DNA of 64,000 nucleotides from Embleya hyalina. Lineage in GTDB: Bacteria; Actinomycetota; Actinomycetes; Streptomycetales; Streptomycetaceae. Shown piece by piece: positions 54,222 to 63,529 of the stretch. The DNA lies in the NCBI RefSeq assembly GCF_003967355.1, contig NZ_BIFH01000046.1, positions 61,280 through 125,279 of the forward strand. Direction: 5' to 3'. How positions within the stretch are numbered: the first letter of the stretch is position 1; each line of letters starts with the position of its first letter. A program made the position numbers and the translations under genes. The notes beneath the pieces were generated by a model. The model worked only from the letters and a program-made list of their open reading frames with translations. It ran no database searches and was not told the DNA's origin.

Positions 54222-54758
54222 TCACTCACTCCCGGTCCGGGCCCAGAACTCCTGCCAGGACGGCCACTTCTCGGGCAGCTGCGCGTCGGTGATCATCGGA
54301 TTGTCGGGGAAGTGGAAGCGCCCCGGGACGGCCAGCGGATGCTCCAGCACGTCGGCGGCGTAGAAGGCTCTGGGCTTGCGGCTGCGGAAGTACCAGCGCC
54401 CGTCGCGCCGTTCGTAGCGATCCCAATACTGCATCGGCATCACCACCCACAGGTCGCCCACCTCGTGCTCGGGACGGCAGTACACGACGCCGGTCGCGTG
54501 GTCCTCGTCGACCAGGTCGATCACGTGGTTCCCGATCAGGTGGAAGGTGATCCCGTACGGCCGCAACACCGGATCGAACCACTCGGCGAGCGCGGCCCGA
54601 CCCACGCCGCCGGCCCCCGTGCGCACGTCCGGCACGAACAGGTCGGCCAGCGCCGGTACGTCGCGGCTGTCCAGCGCCAGCGCGTAGCGGGCGGCCAGTT
54701 GGCGAATCTGCTCGTACGCCTCCAGGCGATCGAGCCGGGTGGTGATCGAATCCGACAT
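54222..54758 (-). CDS. SnoaL-like / NTF2-fold protein
   Basis: 178-residue NTF2-like protein. It begins with the typical helix Y-E-Q-I-R-Q-L-A-A-R-Y-A-L-A-L-D-S-R-D. Strands with V-R-T-G-A-G-G and H-L-I-G-N-H-V-I follow, then R-Y-E-R-R-D-G-R-W-Y-F. The family includes cyclases, dehydratases and isomerases for small hydrophobic ligands. ATG 54758 has GGAGG upstream. It diverges from an LLM oxidoreductase across a shared palindrome, so the pair probably acts in one catabolic or detoxifying pathway. Confidence 0.85.
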   Translation of the reverse strand: MSDSITTRLDRLEAYEQIRQLAARYALALDSRDVPALADLFVPDVRTGAGGVGRAALAEWFDPVLRPYGITFHLIGNHVIDLVDEDHATGVVYCRPEHEVGDLWVVMPMQYWDRYERRDGRWYFRSRKPRAFYAADVLEHPLAVPGRFHFPDNPMITDAQLPEKWPSWQEFWARTGSE

Positions 54759-54772
54759 GCTGCCTCCGTAAG

Positions 54773-54789
54773 CTGACGGCCAGTCAGAT
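54773..54789 (-). promoter_or_regulatory. candidate TetR-type operator, copy 3 (ATCTGAC-N5-GTCAG)
   Basis: Inverted repeat in the divergent SnoaL/LLM promoter region, sharing arms and AT flank with copies 1 and 2. A further GTCAG half lies at 54798-54802. Position between divergent genes is the classic place for a TetR operator. Confidence 0.6.
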
Positions 54790-54867
54790 ATCACGGTGTC
54801 AGACGACCGCCCCGGACCACGCCCCGGGTCGGCCCGTCGGGACGCCCACCCCGTGGGGAGCGCGCGC

Positions 54868-55842
54868 ATGGTCGACGTCGGCATCTATCTGGACCTGCGC
54901 AATCCGGCCGAGTGGCGGCAGGACTGGTCCCGGCTGTACGCCTTCACGCTGGAGGTGTGCGAGGAGGCGGACCGGCTCGGTGTGCACTCGATCTGGACCA
55001 CCGAGCACCACGGCTTCGACGACGGCTACCTCAGCCAGCCGCTCACCCTGGCCGCCGCGATCGCCGCGCGCACGAAGCGGGCCCGGATCGGCACCGGCGT
55101 CACCATCGCGCCGCTGCGCCACCCCGCGCACCTGGCCGAGGAGGCCGCGATCGTGGACCTGGTCAGCGGCGGGCGGCTGGAACTGGGCATCGGCACCGGC
55201 TACCGCAGGCCCGAGTACGAACTCTTCGACCGGGGCGACCTGCTCGCCACCCGATTCGGCGCCACCGACGCGAGCGCGCGCGAGATCCGCCGGTTGTGGG
55301 AGACCGGCACGATCAGCCCGCCGCCCGTGCAGCGCCGGCCGCGCATCTGGCTCGGCTACCAGGGGCCGCAGGGCGCGCGACGGGCCGGGCTGCTCGGCGA
55401 GTCGCTGCTCACCGCGAACCCGGCGATGGCCGCGCCCTACCTGGACGGCCTGCGCGCCGGCGGCCACGATCCGGCGACCGCGCGGATGGCCGGACTGCTC
55501 AACGGCTGGATCACCGAGGACCCCGAGCGGGACTGGCCGGTGGTCTCCCGGCACCTCGCGCACCAGTGGGACGGCTACCACCGGTACGCGGTGGAGGGCA
55601 CCGGGGCCGAGCCGCCACGTGCGATCGACCCGGACCGCTGGCGGGCGCGTGGGTTGTCGGCGGCGCCCGGCCACTTCCTGCACGCCACCCCGGAGGACGC
55701 GGCGCGGGAGATCCGGGCGTACGTGGCCGATACGCCGATCGAGACGGTGTGGTTCTTCGCCTCGCTGAGCGGGATGACCGAGGACATGGTCCGCGCCCAC
55801 GTGACCACGCTGTGCTCCCGCCTGGCTCCGCTGGTGGCGTAG
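54868..55842 (+). CDS. LLM class flavin-dependent oxidoreductase
   Basis: 324-residue luciferase-like monooxygenase. The T-T-E-H-H-G-F motif (near 45) and the P-L-R-H-P-A-H-L-A-E-E-A segment are standard. So are V-S-G-G-R-L-E-L-G-I-G-T-G-Y-R-R-P-E-Y and the W-L-G-Y-Q-G-P strand. ATG 54868 has GGGGAG 5-6 nt upstream; the frame continues upstream through the operator to 54796, which is rejected. Substrate unknown. It shares its control palindrome type with the LLM gene at 4.3 kb. Confidence 0.87.
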   Translation: MVDVGIYLDLRNPAEWRQDWSRLYAFTLEVCEEADRLGVHSIWTTEHHGFDDGYLSQPLTLAAAIAARTKRARIGTGVTIAPLRHPAHLAEEAAIVDLVSGGRLELGIGTGYRRPEYELFDRGDLLATRFGATDASAREIRRLWETGTISPPPVQRRPRIWLGYQGPQGARRAGLLGESLLTANPAMAAPYLDGLRAGGHDPATARMAGLLNGWITEDPERDWPVVSRHLAHQWDGYHRYAVEGTGAEPPRAIDPDRWRARGLSAAPGHFLHATPEDAAREIRAYVADTPIETVWFFASLSGMTEDMVRAHVTTLCSRLAPLVA

Positions 55843-55849
55843 CGCCCCG

Positions 55850-55885
55850 CTCGCCCCCGGCGCCGCGACGGGCACCGGGGGCGAG
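55850..55885 (+). terminator. terminator after the LLM gene
   Basis: Perfect 11-bp stem (55850-55860 with 55875-55885), 14-nt loop, 7 nt past the stop. Confidence 0.78.
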
Positions 55886-56054
55886 GAAGCGGCGGGCGGA
55901 CCGCGAGCGCGGCACCGACGATCGACCGTCCGCGACCGACGGCGGGATACGAACGGTTTCGGGCAGGATGAGACCACGCCCGCGAGGATCCCCCCGGGCG
56001 TTGGTCGGGCCTGACCGGTTATGCTGCGTCAGGCTGTCCGGCAGCGGACGGCAA

Positions 56055-56128
56055 GGGGCGGTAGCTCAGCTGGTTAGAGCAGGGGACTCATAATCCTCTG
56101 GCCGTGGGTTCGAGTCCCACCCGCCCCA
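56055..56128 (+). tRNA. tRNA with anticodon CAT (Met elongator or Ile2)
   Basis: 74-nt cloverleaf: acceptor GGGGCGG with CCGCCCC, anticodon loop CTCATAA, T-arm GGGTTCGAGTCCC, discriminator A. CCA is not encoded. The acceptor and anticodon stem do not decide between elongator Met and the lysidine-modified Ile tRNA; initiator Met is excluded because 1-72 is paired. TATGCT at 56020-56025 is a plausible -10. Confidence 0.93.
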
Positions 56129-56309
56129 CCCGTTCTTCTCGGCGCCGTCGAGCGCCGGCCGCTTCGTGCCCTCGTGCCGTGTGCTCACGTGTCGACTCGT
56201 CCCACCCGATGGGTTGGTTGCTGTGTGTTGTCGGGCGACTCTTTTCCGTAGTCGAGTGAGAGCTTAGCGGGCTCATGACGGGTTCCGGGAGTGAAATCAC
56301 TCGAACGGG

Positions 56310-57281
56310 CTATCCCCATGTGTATCCCTGGCGGGACGTCACCTCGGCGAGCGTGCGCTGGCCGGACGCGCTCGGGTGGAACCAGTCCCAGTGGCTGACG
56401 TCGTTCTTGCCGAACCGCTGGGTGTTCACCACGCCGCCGTCGTAGCGGCAGTTGGCCCAGGTCGAACACACCTCGCGCAGCTTGGCGTTGTACGCGGTCA
56501 CCCGGTCGCGGACCCGCTGTCGGCGGTCCAGCGCGTCGGGCTTGGTCGACTGCGGGTCGTCCAGCATCGACTGGCACACGTTGCCCACCGCCCACACCGC
56601 GCGGGCCACGAACTCGTCGTGCCCGGTCTCCCACATGCGTCCCAGGTCCGGGATGCTGACCACGAGCACGCGCGTGCTCGGCAGGCCGGTGCGCAGGATG
56701 CCCAGGGCGTCGCGGAACTGGTTCTCGTAGGTGCCGGGCGAGGTCATCTCGTCCACGGTGTGCCGACAGGCGTCGTTGGCGCCGATCAGGATCGTGACGT
56801 AGTCGACCCGCTGGTCGACCGCCTGGCGGGCCTGACCCGCCAGATCGGTCATTTTCGCGCCGGTCTTCGCGTTGTTGAACACGGCGTCGGCCGGCAGGCC
56901 GAGCCGCTTCGCGTGGCTGTTCACATCGGCCGAGGTGCCCGTGGCCCACGACTTCTCCGGGCAGTCCTGGAGCGGTGAACAGGTATCGAACCCTCGGGTG
57001 ATCGAGTCGCCCAGGGCCGCCATCGATCGAGGGCGGGGCGGCACGGTCGCGGTGGGTGGTTTCTCGGGTGCCGGCGACAGCACCTTGCCGTTGGGCTGTT
57101 CGGCCGAGGTCGGGTTGCCGGGCTTCGGGGTTTGCCCACCGCTCGGCCCGGCAATAAGCCGATCCCCGGCAGCGGCCGGATCGGCCTTGTCGCCGTCACC
57201 CGAATCCATGCAGGAGGACAGCGTCAACAACGCCGCGACCATCGTCGCGGTTGCCGCCCCTACTCGTCGTTTCCGACCCAC
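56310..57281 (-). CDS. secreted SGNH/GDSL hydrolase lipoprotein
   Basis: 323 residues. A Lys/Arg n-region, Ala/Thr/Leu core and lipobox L-S-S-C are followed by a ~70-residue Pro/Gly/Ala spacer. The SGNH domain has block I A-L-G-D-S-I-T-R-G (nucleophile Ser), block III G-A-N-D and block V with D-W-F-H-P. It is likely an outer-face esterase or lipase. GTG 57281 is chosen because GGAGGGGG lies 4-5 nt upstream; ATG 57305 adds only a Gly run. Substrate unknown. Confidence 0.85.
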   Translation of the reverse strand: MGRKRRVGAATATMVAALLTLSSCMDSGDGDKADPAAAGDRLIAGPSGGQTPKPGNPTSAEQPNGKVLSPAPEKPPTATVPPRPRSMAALGDSITRGFDTCSPLQDCPEKSWATGTSADVNSHAKRLGLPADAVFNNAKTGAKMTDLAGQARQAVDQRVDYVTILIGANDACRHTVDEMTSPGTYENQFRDALGILRTGLPSTRVLVVSIPDLGRMWETGHDEFVARAVWAVGNVCQSMLDDPQSTKPDALDRRQRVRDRVTAYNAKLREVCSTWANCRYDGGVVNTQRFGKNDVSHWDWFHPSASGQRTLAEVTSRQGYTWG

Positions 57282-57609
57282 GCCGCCCCCTCCGCCCCCT
57301 AGCATCGACACGACGATGTCCATCGACGGTATGTCACTCCTTCGTGTGAAGGCCGACAATGCCGGGAGTGGCGTCGTCGGCGGCCGGGCACGTTGAGTGC
57401 AGTGGCTCACCATTCCGATACGGTGAGTAACGAATTGTTCCTTCACATCGGACAATTGCCCACATGTGATTACGGACAGCAACTGGTGCCTGTGGTACAT
57501 CCGTGGTCTGTGGGGCACAATGGAAGACCGGGATTCGAACAGGCAGTCCGAGACAAGGGTTGAGGCCGCTGGGGAAGGCGAACCTCGTCCTTGAAGCCTG
57601 GAGGTCCCG
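57282..57609. other. divergent promoter region between the SGNH and DUF3145 genes
   Basis: 328 bp, locally AT-richer than its surroundings (57390-57480). No gene is seen and no promoter could be assigned with confidence. Confidence 0.45.
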
Positions 57610-58104
57610 GTGACGACACGTGGAGTTCTGTACGTGCACTCCGCGCCGCGTGCGCTGTGCCCGCACGTCGAGTGGGCCGCAGCGGGCGTTCTTGGCGTGC
57701 GCGTGAGTCTGGACTGGGTCCGCCAACCGGTGGCGCCCGGCATGTTGCGGGCCGAGCTGTGCTGGCAGGGCGCGCCCGGTACCGCGTCGCGCCTCGCCTC
57801 GGCGTTGCGCGGATGGCACCTGCTGCGCTTCGAGGCCACCGAGGAGCCCTCGGCCAACGCCGAGGGGGAGCGCTACAGCAACACCCCCGAGCTCGGCATC
57901 TTCCACGCCGTCACGGGGGCGCACGGCGACATCCTGATCCCGGAGGACCGGCTGCGCGCGGTGCTCGGTCGGGCGGCGCGGGGCGAGGTCGATCTGCGCT
58001 CCGAGGTGGAGAAGTTGCTCGGCAAGCCGTGGGACGACGAGTTGGAGCCCTTCCGCTACGCGGGCGAGGGCACCCCGGTGCGTTGGCTGCACCAGGTGGT
58101 CTGA
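57610..58104 (+). CDS. DUF3145 family protein
   Basis: 164-residue actinobacterial protein beginning M-T-T-R-G-V-L-Y-V-H-S-A-P and ending P-V-R-W-L-H-Q-V-V. GTG 57610 has GGAGG at a good distance. It is a regular neighbour of the fab cluster in streptomycetes, but its function is unknown. Confidence 0.92.
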   Translation: MTTRGVLYVHSAPRALCPHVEWAAAGVLGVRVSLDWVRQPVAPGMLRAELCWQGAPGTASRLASALRGWHLLRFEATEEPSANAEGERYSNTPELGIFHAVTGAHGDILIPEDRLRAVLGRAARGEVDLRSEVEKLLGKPWDDELEPFRYAGEGTPVRWLHQVV

Positions 58105-58450
58105 GCACGCGGGGGATCCCCGAGACGAAGACATGCGTATAGACATACCGATACGAGCGGCCCTCCCGAATCATCCGGAAGGGTCGCTCGCGTCTCCGCC
58201 TTGGGACCGAGAGCGACCGTCGGAGCGGGCCGGCGGCGGATGCGCCCCGGAGTCACGGCCGGTCGAACGATCGTCCTGGCGTGGGTGATTCGTCCCTCTT
58301 GTGGATCGCCCCGGGGCGGTCGGCCCCGGTACCCGAGTACTCGCGGGCACGTCGATCACCGGTCCGTCGCGCCCGGTTCGGCCGCGAACGTTCGTGCCCC
58401 CGCCGCGAGATCCGCGACGGGGGCACGAACGAGTGTGCGAACAAGGGGTC
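58105..58450. other. convergent gap between the DUF3145 gene and fabF
   Basis: 346 bp holding the terminator at 58389-58431; nothing else is recognised. Confidence 0.55.
58389..58431. terminator. bidirectional terminator after fabF
   Basis: Perfect 14-bp outer stem (58389-58402 with 58418-58431) with an inner CGCG/CGCG pairing, 19 nt past the fabF stop. Confidence 0.88.
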
Positions 58451-59752
58451 TTACTCGAAGCTGCGGAAGGCGACCACGACGTTGTGCCCGCCGAAGCCGA
58501 ACGAGTTGTTCAGCGCCGCGATCGCGCCGTCGGGCAGCGTGCGCGGCTCGCCCCGCACGATGTCCAGGTCGACCTCGTCGTCGAGGTCGTCGACGTTGAT
58601 CGTGGGCGGCGCGAGGCGGTGGTGCAGGGCGAGCACGGTGGCCACCGACTCGACCGCGCCGGTGCCGCCGAGCAGGTGACCGGTCATCGACTTGGTGCTG
58701 GTGACGGTGACCTTGTCGGCCGCCGTGTCGCCCAGCGTCGCGCGGATCGCCTTGAGTTCGGTGACGTCGCCCGCCGGGGTCGAGGTGCCGTGCGCGTTGA
58801 CGTGCACGATCTCCTCCGGCTCCAGCCCGCCGTCCGCCAGGGCGAGCGCCATCGCGCGGGCGATGTCGCGGCCGGTGGGCTCGGGCTGGGCGATGTGGTG
58901 GCCGTCGGAGCTGAGTCCGGCGCCCGCGACCTCGGCGTACACGCGGGCCCCGCGGGCCGCCGCGTGCTCGGCGCTCTCCAGGATCAGGACGCCGGCGCCC
59001 TCGCCCATCACGAAGCCGTCGCGGCCCTTGTCGTACGGGCGGGACGCGCGCTGCGGCTCGTCGTTGCGCTTGGACATCGCCATCATGTTCGCGAACGCCG
59101 CCATCGGCAGCGGGTGGATCGCGGCCTCGGTGCCGCCGCAGACCACCACGTCGGCGCGGCCCGAACGGATCATCTCCAGGCCGTAGGCGACCGCCTCGGC
59201 ACCGGAGGCGCACGCGCTCACGGGGGTGTGCACGCCGGCCCGCGCGCCCAGCTCGATGCCGACGTTGGCGGCCGGGCTGTTGGGCATGAGCATCGGCACG
59301 GTCAGCGGGCCGACCCGGCGCGGGCCCTTCTCGTGGAAGGTGTCCCACGCGTCGAGCAGGGTGGTGACGCCGCCGATGCCGGAGGCGATGGCCACACCCA
59401 GGCGGGTCGGGTCCACCACGAGGGCGTCCGGGGCGTCCTCGGGCGCGGTGTTCTTCGCGGCGTAGCCGGCGTCGAGCCAGGCCTCGCGCGCGGCGATCAT
59501 GGCGAACTGGCCGGAGCGGTCCAGGCGCCGCGCCTCGACCTTCGGCATGACCTCGAGGGGTTCGACCGCGATCCGCGCGGCGAAGGTGACCGGCAGTTGC
59601 TCGGCCCATTCCTCGGTCAGCGCCCGCGCGCCGGACGTGCCCGCGAGCAGCGCGGACCACGTGGTCGCGACATCGCCGCCGACCGGCGTGGTCGCACCCA
59701 GACCGGTGACCACCACGGCCCGTGTGGCGTCGTTGCGCTCGGTCGACTTCAC
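58451..59752 (-). CDS. fabF: beta-ketoacyl-ACP synthase II FabF
   Basis: 433-residue condensing enzyme that elongates acyl-ACP with malonyl-ACP. Active-site Cys181 (S-A-C-A-S-G), His321 (N-A-H-G-T-S-T-P), Lys354 and His359 (K-S-M-T-G-H) are all present, with the F-G-F-G-G-H-N gate near the end. The start is GTG 59752. It is the distal gene of the fabD-fabH-acpP-fabF cluster, behind a hairpin. Confidence 0.96.
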   Translation of the reverse strand: MKSTERNDATRAVVVTGLGATTPVGGDVATTWSALLAGTSGARALTEEWAEQLPVTFAARIAVEPLEVMPKVEARRLDRSGQFAMIAAREAWLDAGYAAKNTAPEDAPDALVVDPTRLGVAIASGIGGVTTLLDAWDTFHEKGPRRVGPLTVPMLMPNSPAANVGIELGARAGVHTPVSACASGAEAVAYGLEMIRSGRADVVVCGGTEAAIHPLPMAAFANMMAMSKRNDEPQRASRPYDKGRDGFVMGEGAGVLILESAEHAAARGARVYAEVAGAGLSSDGHHIAQPEPTGRDIARAMALALADGGLEPEEIVHVNAHGTSTPAGDVTELKAIRATLGDTAADKVTVTSTKSMTGHLLGGTGAVESVATVLALHHRLAPPTINVDDLDDEVDLDIVRGEPRTLPDGAIAALNNSFGFGGHNVVVAFRSFE

Positions 59753-59840
59753 TGTCTTCTCACTCTCACGCTGGGGGTTCGGGCGGTCCGGCGCGCCGAG
59801 GGTGCGGCGATGCCGGGGCCCGTGGTGTGACTGCGACGGA

Positions 59841-59873
59841 CCGGGCCGGACGCGCGAACGCGGTCCGGCCCGG
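59841..59873 (-). terminator. hairpin between acpP and fabF
   Basis: 14-bp stem with one bulge (59841-59854 with 59859-59873), CGAA tetraloop. Probably an attenuator that leaves acpP more abundant than fabF mRNA. Confidence 0.7.
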
Positions 59874-59897
59874 AGAACGACCGGCGCTACATCCGAT

Positions 59898-60143
59898 CTA
59901 GGCGGCGGCCTTGACGATGTAGTCCACCGCGTCGCGGACGGTCTTGAGGCCCTTGACGTCGTCGTCCGGGATCTTGACCTCGAACTTCTCCTCGGCCGCC
60001 ACGACGACCTCGACCATCGACAGCGAGTCCACGTCCAGGTCGTCGATGAAGGACTTGTCCAGCTCGACCTCGTCCTGGGGGACGCCGGCGATCTCGTTGA
60101 CGATGTCGGCGAGGCCCTCGAGGACCTGCTCCTGGCTAGCCAT
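59898..60143 (-). CDS. acpP: acyl carrier protein
   Basis: 81-residue acidic four-helix protein with the 4'-phosphopantetheine attachment Ser40 in D-V-D-S-L. It carries growing acyl chains between Fab enzymes. ATG 60143 has AGGAGC upstream. Confidence 0.97.
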   Translation of the reverse strand: MASQEQVLEGLADIVNEIAGVPQDEVELDKSFIDDLDVDSLSMVEVVVAAEEKFEVKIPDDDVKGLKTVRDAVDYIVKAAA

Positions 60144-60227
60144 GATGCTCCTTGATTGGAATCTCTTGTGGTGACGGTAAAGCTGTGCCGCTCGTCCGAT
60201 CGGCGCCTCGCGGCGACCGACGGGGGA

Positions 60228-61238
60228 CTACGGAAGCGTAATGACCTGGCCCGCGTACACGAGGCCGGCCCCGAATCCCATGATCAACGCGGTTCCGCCG
60301 CTGACCGCTTCGCCGCTTTCGAGCATGCGCTCCATGGCGAGCGGGATGGACGCGGCGGAGGTGTTTCCGTTCTCGGCGATGTCGCGGGCGACCGGCACCT
60401 CGGGGGGCAGCTTGAGCGCCTTGATCATCGCGTCGGTGATCCGCATGTTGGCCTGGTGCGGGATGAACGCGTCCAGGTCCTCGGCCTTGACGCCGGCGGC
60501 GTCCAGGGCCTGCTCGCAGACCTTGGCCATCTCCCACACGGCCCAGCGGAAGACCTTCTGGCCCTCCATCTTGAGCGTGGGGAACTCCTGCTCGCGGTCG
60601 TCGCGCAGGTCGTTCCAGTCGATGGTCTGGGTGATCGCCTCGGACTGCGAACCGTCCGAACCCCACACCACGGGACCGATGCCCGGGGTGTTCGACGGGC
60701 CGATCACCACGGCGCCCGCGCCGTCGCCGAAGATGAACGCGGTGCCCCGGTCGGACAGGTTGGTCAGGTCGCTCAGCCGCTCGACGCCGATCACCAGGAC
60801 GTACTCGGCGCTGCCGCCGCGGACCATGTCACTGGCGAGCGAGACGCCGTAGCAAAAGCCCGCGCAGGCCGCGGAGACGTCGAAGGCCGCCGCCCGGCCG
60901 CCGCCCGCGCCCAGGCGGTGTGCGATCTCGGTGGCGATCGCCGGGGTCTGCTTGAGGTGGGTGACCGTCGAGACGATCACGCAGCCGACCTGCGAGGCGT
61001 CCAGACCCGCGTGCGCGAGGGCCTTGCCGGCCGCCGCGATGGACATCTCGGCGACGGTCTCCTCGGGGGAGGCCCAGCGCCGGGTCCGGATTCCGGAACG
61101 GGACTGGATCCACTCGTCGGAGGAGTCGATCCGGTCCACCAGCTCGGAGTTGGGCACGATCCGGGCCGGGCGGTAACCGCCGACGCCGAGGATGCGCGCG
61201 TGCGCGGCTCCGGCGCGGGGGATGATGGTTGCGGTCAC
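60228..61238 (-). CDS. fabH: beta-ketoacyl-ACP synthase III FabH
   Basis: 336-residue initiating condensing enzyme. Cys125 (A-A-C-A-G-F), His261 (P-H-Q-A-N) and Asn292 (G-N-T-S-A-A-S) form the triad. Streptomycete FabH accepts branched starters, giving iso and anteiso fatty acids. GTG start at 61238, with GGGAGGACC just upstream. Confidence 0.96.
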   Translation of the reverse strand: MTATIIPRAGAAHARILGVGGYRPARIVPNSELVDRIDSSDEWIQSRSGIRTRRWASPEETVAEMSIAAAGKALAHAGLDASQVGCVIVSTVTHLKQTPAIATEIAHRLGAGGGRAAAFDVSAACAGFCYGVSLASDMVRGGSAEYVLVIGVERLSDLTNLSDRGTAFIFGDGAGAVVIGPSNTPGIGPVVWGSDGSQSEAITQTIDWNDLRDDREQEFPTLKMEGQKVFRWAVWEMAKVCEQALDAAGVKAEDLDAFIPHQANMRITDAMIKALKLPPEVPVARDIAENGNTSAASIPLAMERMLESGEAVSGGTALIMGFGAGLVYAGQVITLP

Positions 61239-61311
61239 GCGTGGTCCTCCCGTACGGGTTCGAGGCCGGGTGGGTTCGCGGCCGGGTGCAGAGCGGGTGT
61301 CGCGACGGGGG

Positions 61312-62265
61312 TCACGACGGGCTCTGGGGGCCGGCCGGGCCGCCGTGCGCCTCGACCAGCTTCCGGGCGGCCTCGAGGTCGTCCGGAGTCTTCAGCGCGA
61401 CCGTTTCCACACCCGGCAGGGCGCGCTTGGCCAGAGCGGTCAGGGTGCCGGCCGGGGTGACCTCGATCAGGCCGGTCACACCCAGACCCTTCATGGTCTC
61501 CGTGCACAGGTCCCAGCGGACCGGGTTGGAGACCTGGGTGACCAGGCGCCGGACCACCTCGCGGCCGTCGTGCAGCACGGTGCCGTCGGAGTTGGACAGG
61601 AACGGGACGCTCGGGTCGTGCACGGTCACGCCCGGGACCAGTTCGGCCAGGCGGTTCACCGCCGGTGCCATGTGCTCGGTGTGGAACGCGCCGGCCACGG
61701 CCAGCGGTCGCAGGCGCGCCTTCTCCGGCGGGTCGGCGGCGAACGCGGCCAACTGCTCCAGCGTGCCGGCGGCGACGATCTGGCCCCCGCCGTTCATGTT
61801 GGCCGGGGTCAGGCCGTGCTCGGCGATCTTGGCGAGCACCGTCTCGGGGTCGCCGCCCAGGACCGCGCTCATCCCGGTCTGCGTGACCGCCGCGGCGGCG
61901 GCCATCGCCCGGCCCCGCTCGCGCACCAGGGTCAGCGCCGTCTCGGCGGTGATCACGCCGGTGCCGGCCGCGGCGGTCAGCTCGCCGACGCTGTGGCCGG
62001 CGGCGGCGCCGACCGCGTCGCGGAGATCGTCGGGCCGCGGGAACAGCGCGAACGCGGCCACCAGACCCGAGGCGACGAGCAGCGGCTGGGCCACCGCCGT
62101 GTCCCGGATCTCGTCGGCGTCCGCCTTGGTGCCGTAGTGGATCAGGTCGAGGCCGGTGACGGCCGACCACCAGCGCAGCCGATCGGCCACGCCGTCGAGG
62201 TCGAGCCAGGGGGCGAGGAATCCGGGCGTCTGAGCGCCCTGTCCGGGGGCGACGAGTACGAGCAC
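61312..62265 (-). CDS. fabD: malonyl-CoA:ACP transacylase FabD
   Basis: 317-residue acyltransferase that charges ACP with malonate; in streptomycetes it also serves polyketide synthases. Nucleophile Ser92 is in G-H-S-V-G-E and His195 in A-F-H-T-E-H. GTG 62265 has GAGAGAGG 8-9 nt upstream; the longer frame from 62298 is rejected. First gene after the regulator fasR. Confidence 0.95.
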   Translation of the reverse strand: MLVLVAPGQGAQTPGFLAPWLDLDGVADRLRWWSAVTGLDLIHYGTKADADEIRDTAVAQPLLVASGLVAAFALFPRPDDLRDAVGAAAGHSVGELTAAAGTGVITAETALTLVRERGRAMAAAAAVTQTGMSAVLGGDPETVLAKIAEHGLTPANMNGGGQIVAAGTLEQLAAFAADPPEKARLRPLAVAGAFHTEHMAPAVNRLAELVPGVTVHDPSVPFLSNSDGTVLHDGREVVRRLVTQVSNPVRWDLCTETMKGLGVTGLIEVTPAGTLTALAKRALPGVETVALKTPDDLEAARKLVEAHGGPAGPQSPS

Positions 62266-62333
62266 GAGGTCAAGCCTCTCTCCTGCGGGGGGTGGCATCC
62301 CCTTATCGGCAGGGACGAAGATCCGATGGTGAC

Positions 62334-62352
62334 TTTGTTGGGTTCGTACAAA
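62334..62352. promoter_or_regulatory. candidate FasR operator
   Basis: TTTGT-N9-ACAAA inverted repeat in an AT-rich patch of the 97-bp fasR-fabD gap. FasR is known to activate the fabD operon in S. coelicolor; that this repeat is its site is inference. Confidence 0.4.
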
Positions 62353-62362
62353 TAGGTACTGA

Positions 62363-63529
62363 CTAGCTCTCGATCGCGGCCAGTCGGCCGAGGATCAGCG
62401 AGACCTGGAGGGTGAATGCGGAACGGGTCTCGGTCGGTACCAGGCCGGTGACGTCCACGACGCGTCGCAGCCGGTAGCGCACGGTATTGGGGTGGACGAA
62501 GAGCATCCGGGCGGCTCCTTCGAGACTCGCCGCCTGCTCCAGGTAGACGGAGAGCGTCTCCAGGAGCGCGGAGCCGGCCGCGTGCAGGGGTATGTAGATC
62601 TCCTCCACCAACTGCTCCCGGGCCTCGTCGTCCCCCGCGAGCGCGCGCTCGGGCAGGAGATCGTCCGCGGAAACCGGGCGCGGCGCGTCGGGCCAGGCCA
62701 CACACGCGCGGTGTCCCGACATCGCGGCCTGGGCGGAGCGCACGGCGGCCAACAGGTCGGGCACCTGAGGGCCGACCACCACGGGCCCCGGGGCGAACTG
62801 GCCGATCAGCGACCGGGTCGCGCGGATCGGGTCGTCGGTGCCGCCGAGGATCACCACGAGCCGCTCTCCCTGCACCCCGGTGAGCACGTTCAGCCGGGCG
62901 TGTCGGCCCGCCCGGTGGATGCCGTCGACGACCTCCTGGGCGTCCGCGTCCGGGGCGTTGCCCACCACCACCATGACCGAGTCCGGCGAGCCCCAGCCGA
63001 GCGCCGAGGCCCGGGACAGGATGCCCTCGTCGGCCTCGCCGCGCAGCAGCGAGTGCACCACCAGGGCCTCCAGGCGGGCGTCCCACGCGCCGCGGGTCTC
63101 GGCGGCGTGCGCGTACACCTGCGCGGTGGCGAAGGCGATCTCCCGGGAGTACAGCAGCAGCGACTCGCGCAACTCCTGCTCGTAGCCGGGCGCGGCCAGG
63201 GTGGCGATCTCCGCCTCGACCACCTCGATGGTGGTGCGGATCAACTCGACCGTGTGCGGCAGCGTGATGGTGCGGGTCAACTCGCGCGGCGCGGTGCCGA
63301 ACACGTCGGCGCTGACCTTCTGCGGGGTCTCCGGATGCCGGAACCACTCGGTGAACGCGGAGATGCCGGCCTGGGCGACGAGACCGATCCAAGACCGGTT
63401 GTCGGCGGGCATGTTCCGGTACCAGGGAAGCGCCTCGTCCATCCTCGCGAGCGCCGCGCCCGCCAGGGCGCCGGCGGACTTCTCGAGCCTGCGGACGGTC
63501 GCGGCGCGAAGATCGGGATTGGGACTCAC
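62363..63529 (-). CDS. fasR: PucR-family regulator of fatty-acid synthesis FasR
   Basis: 388-residue transcription factor that activates fabDHPF. The N-terminal ~160 residues are helical, a central GGDEF-like domain lies at about 165-270, and the C-terminal PucR helix-turn-helix has L-F-V-H-P-N-T-V-R-Y-R-L-R-R. GTG 63529 has GAGGA about 9 nt upstream. On the minus strand its start overlaps, as GTGA, the stop of an open frame that crosses the minisatellite. Confidence 0.93.
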   Translation of the reverse strand: MSPNPDLRAATVRRLEKSAGALAGAALARMDEALPWYRNMPADNRSWIGLVAQAGISAFTEWFRHPETPQKVSADVFGTAPRELTRTITLPHTVELIRTTIEVVEAEIATLAAPGYEQELRESLLLYSREIAFATAQVYAHAAETRGAWDARLEALVVHSLLRGEADEGILSRASALGWGSPDSVMVVVGNAPDADAQEVVDGIHRAGRHARLNVLTGVQGERLVVILGGTDDPIRATRSLIGQFAPGPVVVGPQVPDLLAAVRSAQAAMSGHRACVAWPDAPRPVSADDLLPERALAGDDEAREQLVEEIYIPLHAAGSALLETLSVYLEQAASLEGAARMLFVHPNTVRYRLRRVVDVTGLVPTETRSAFTLQVSLILGRLAAIES

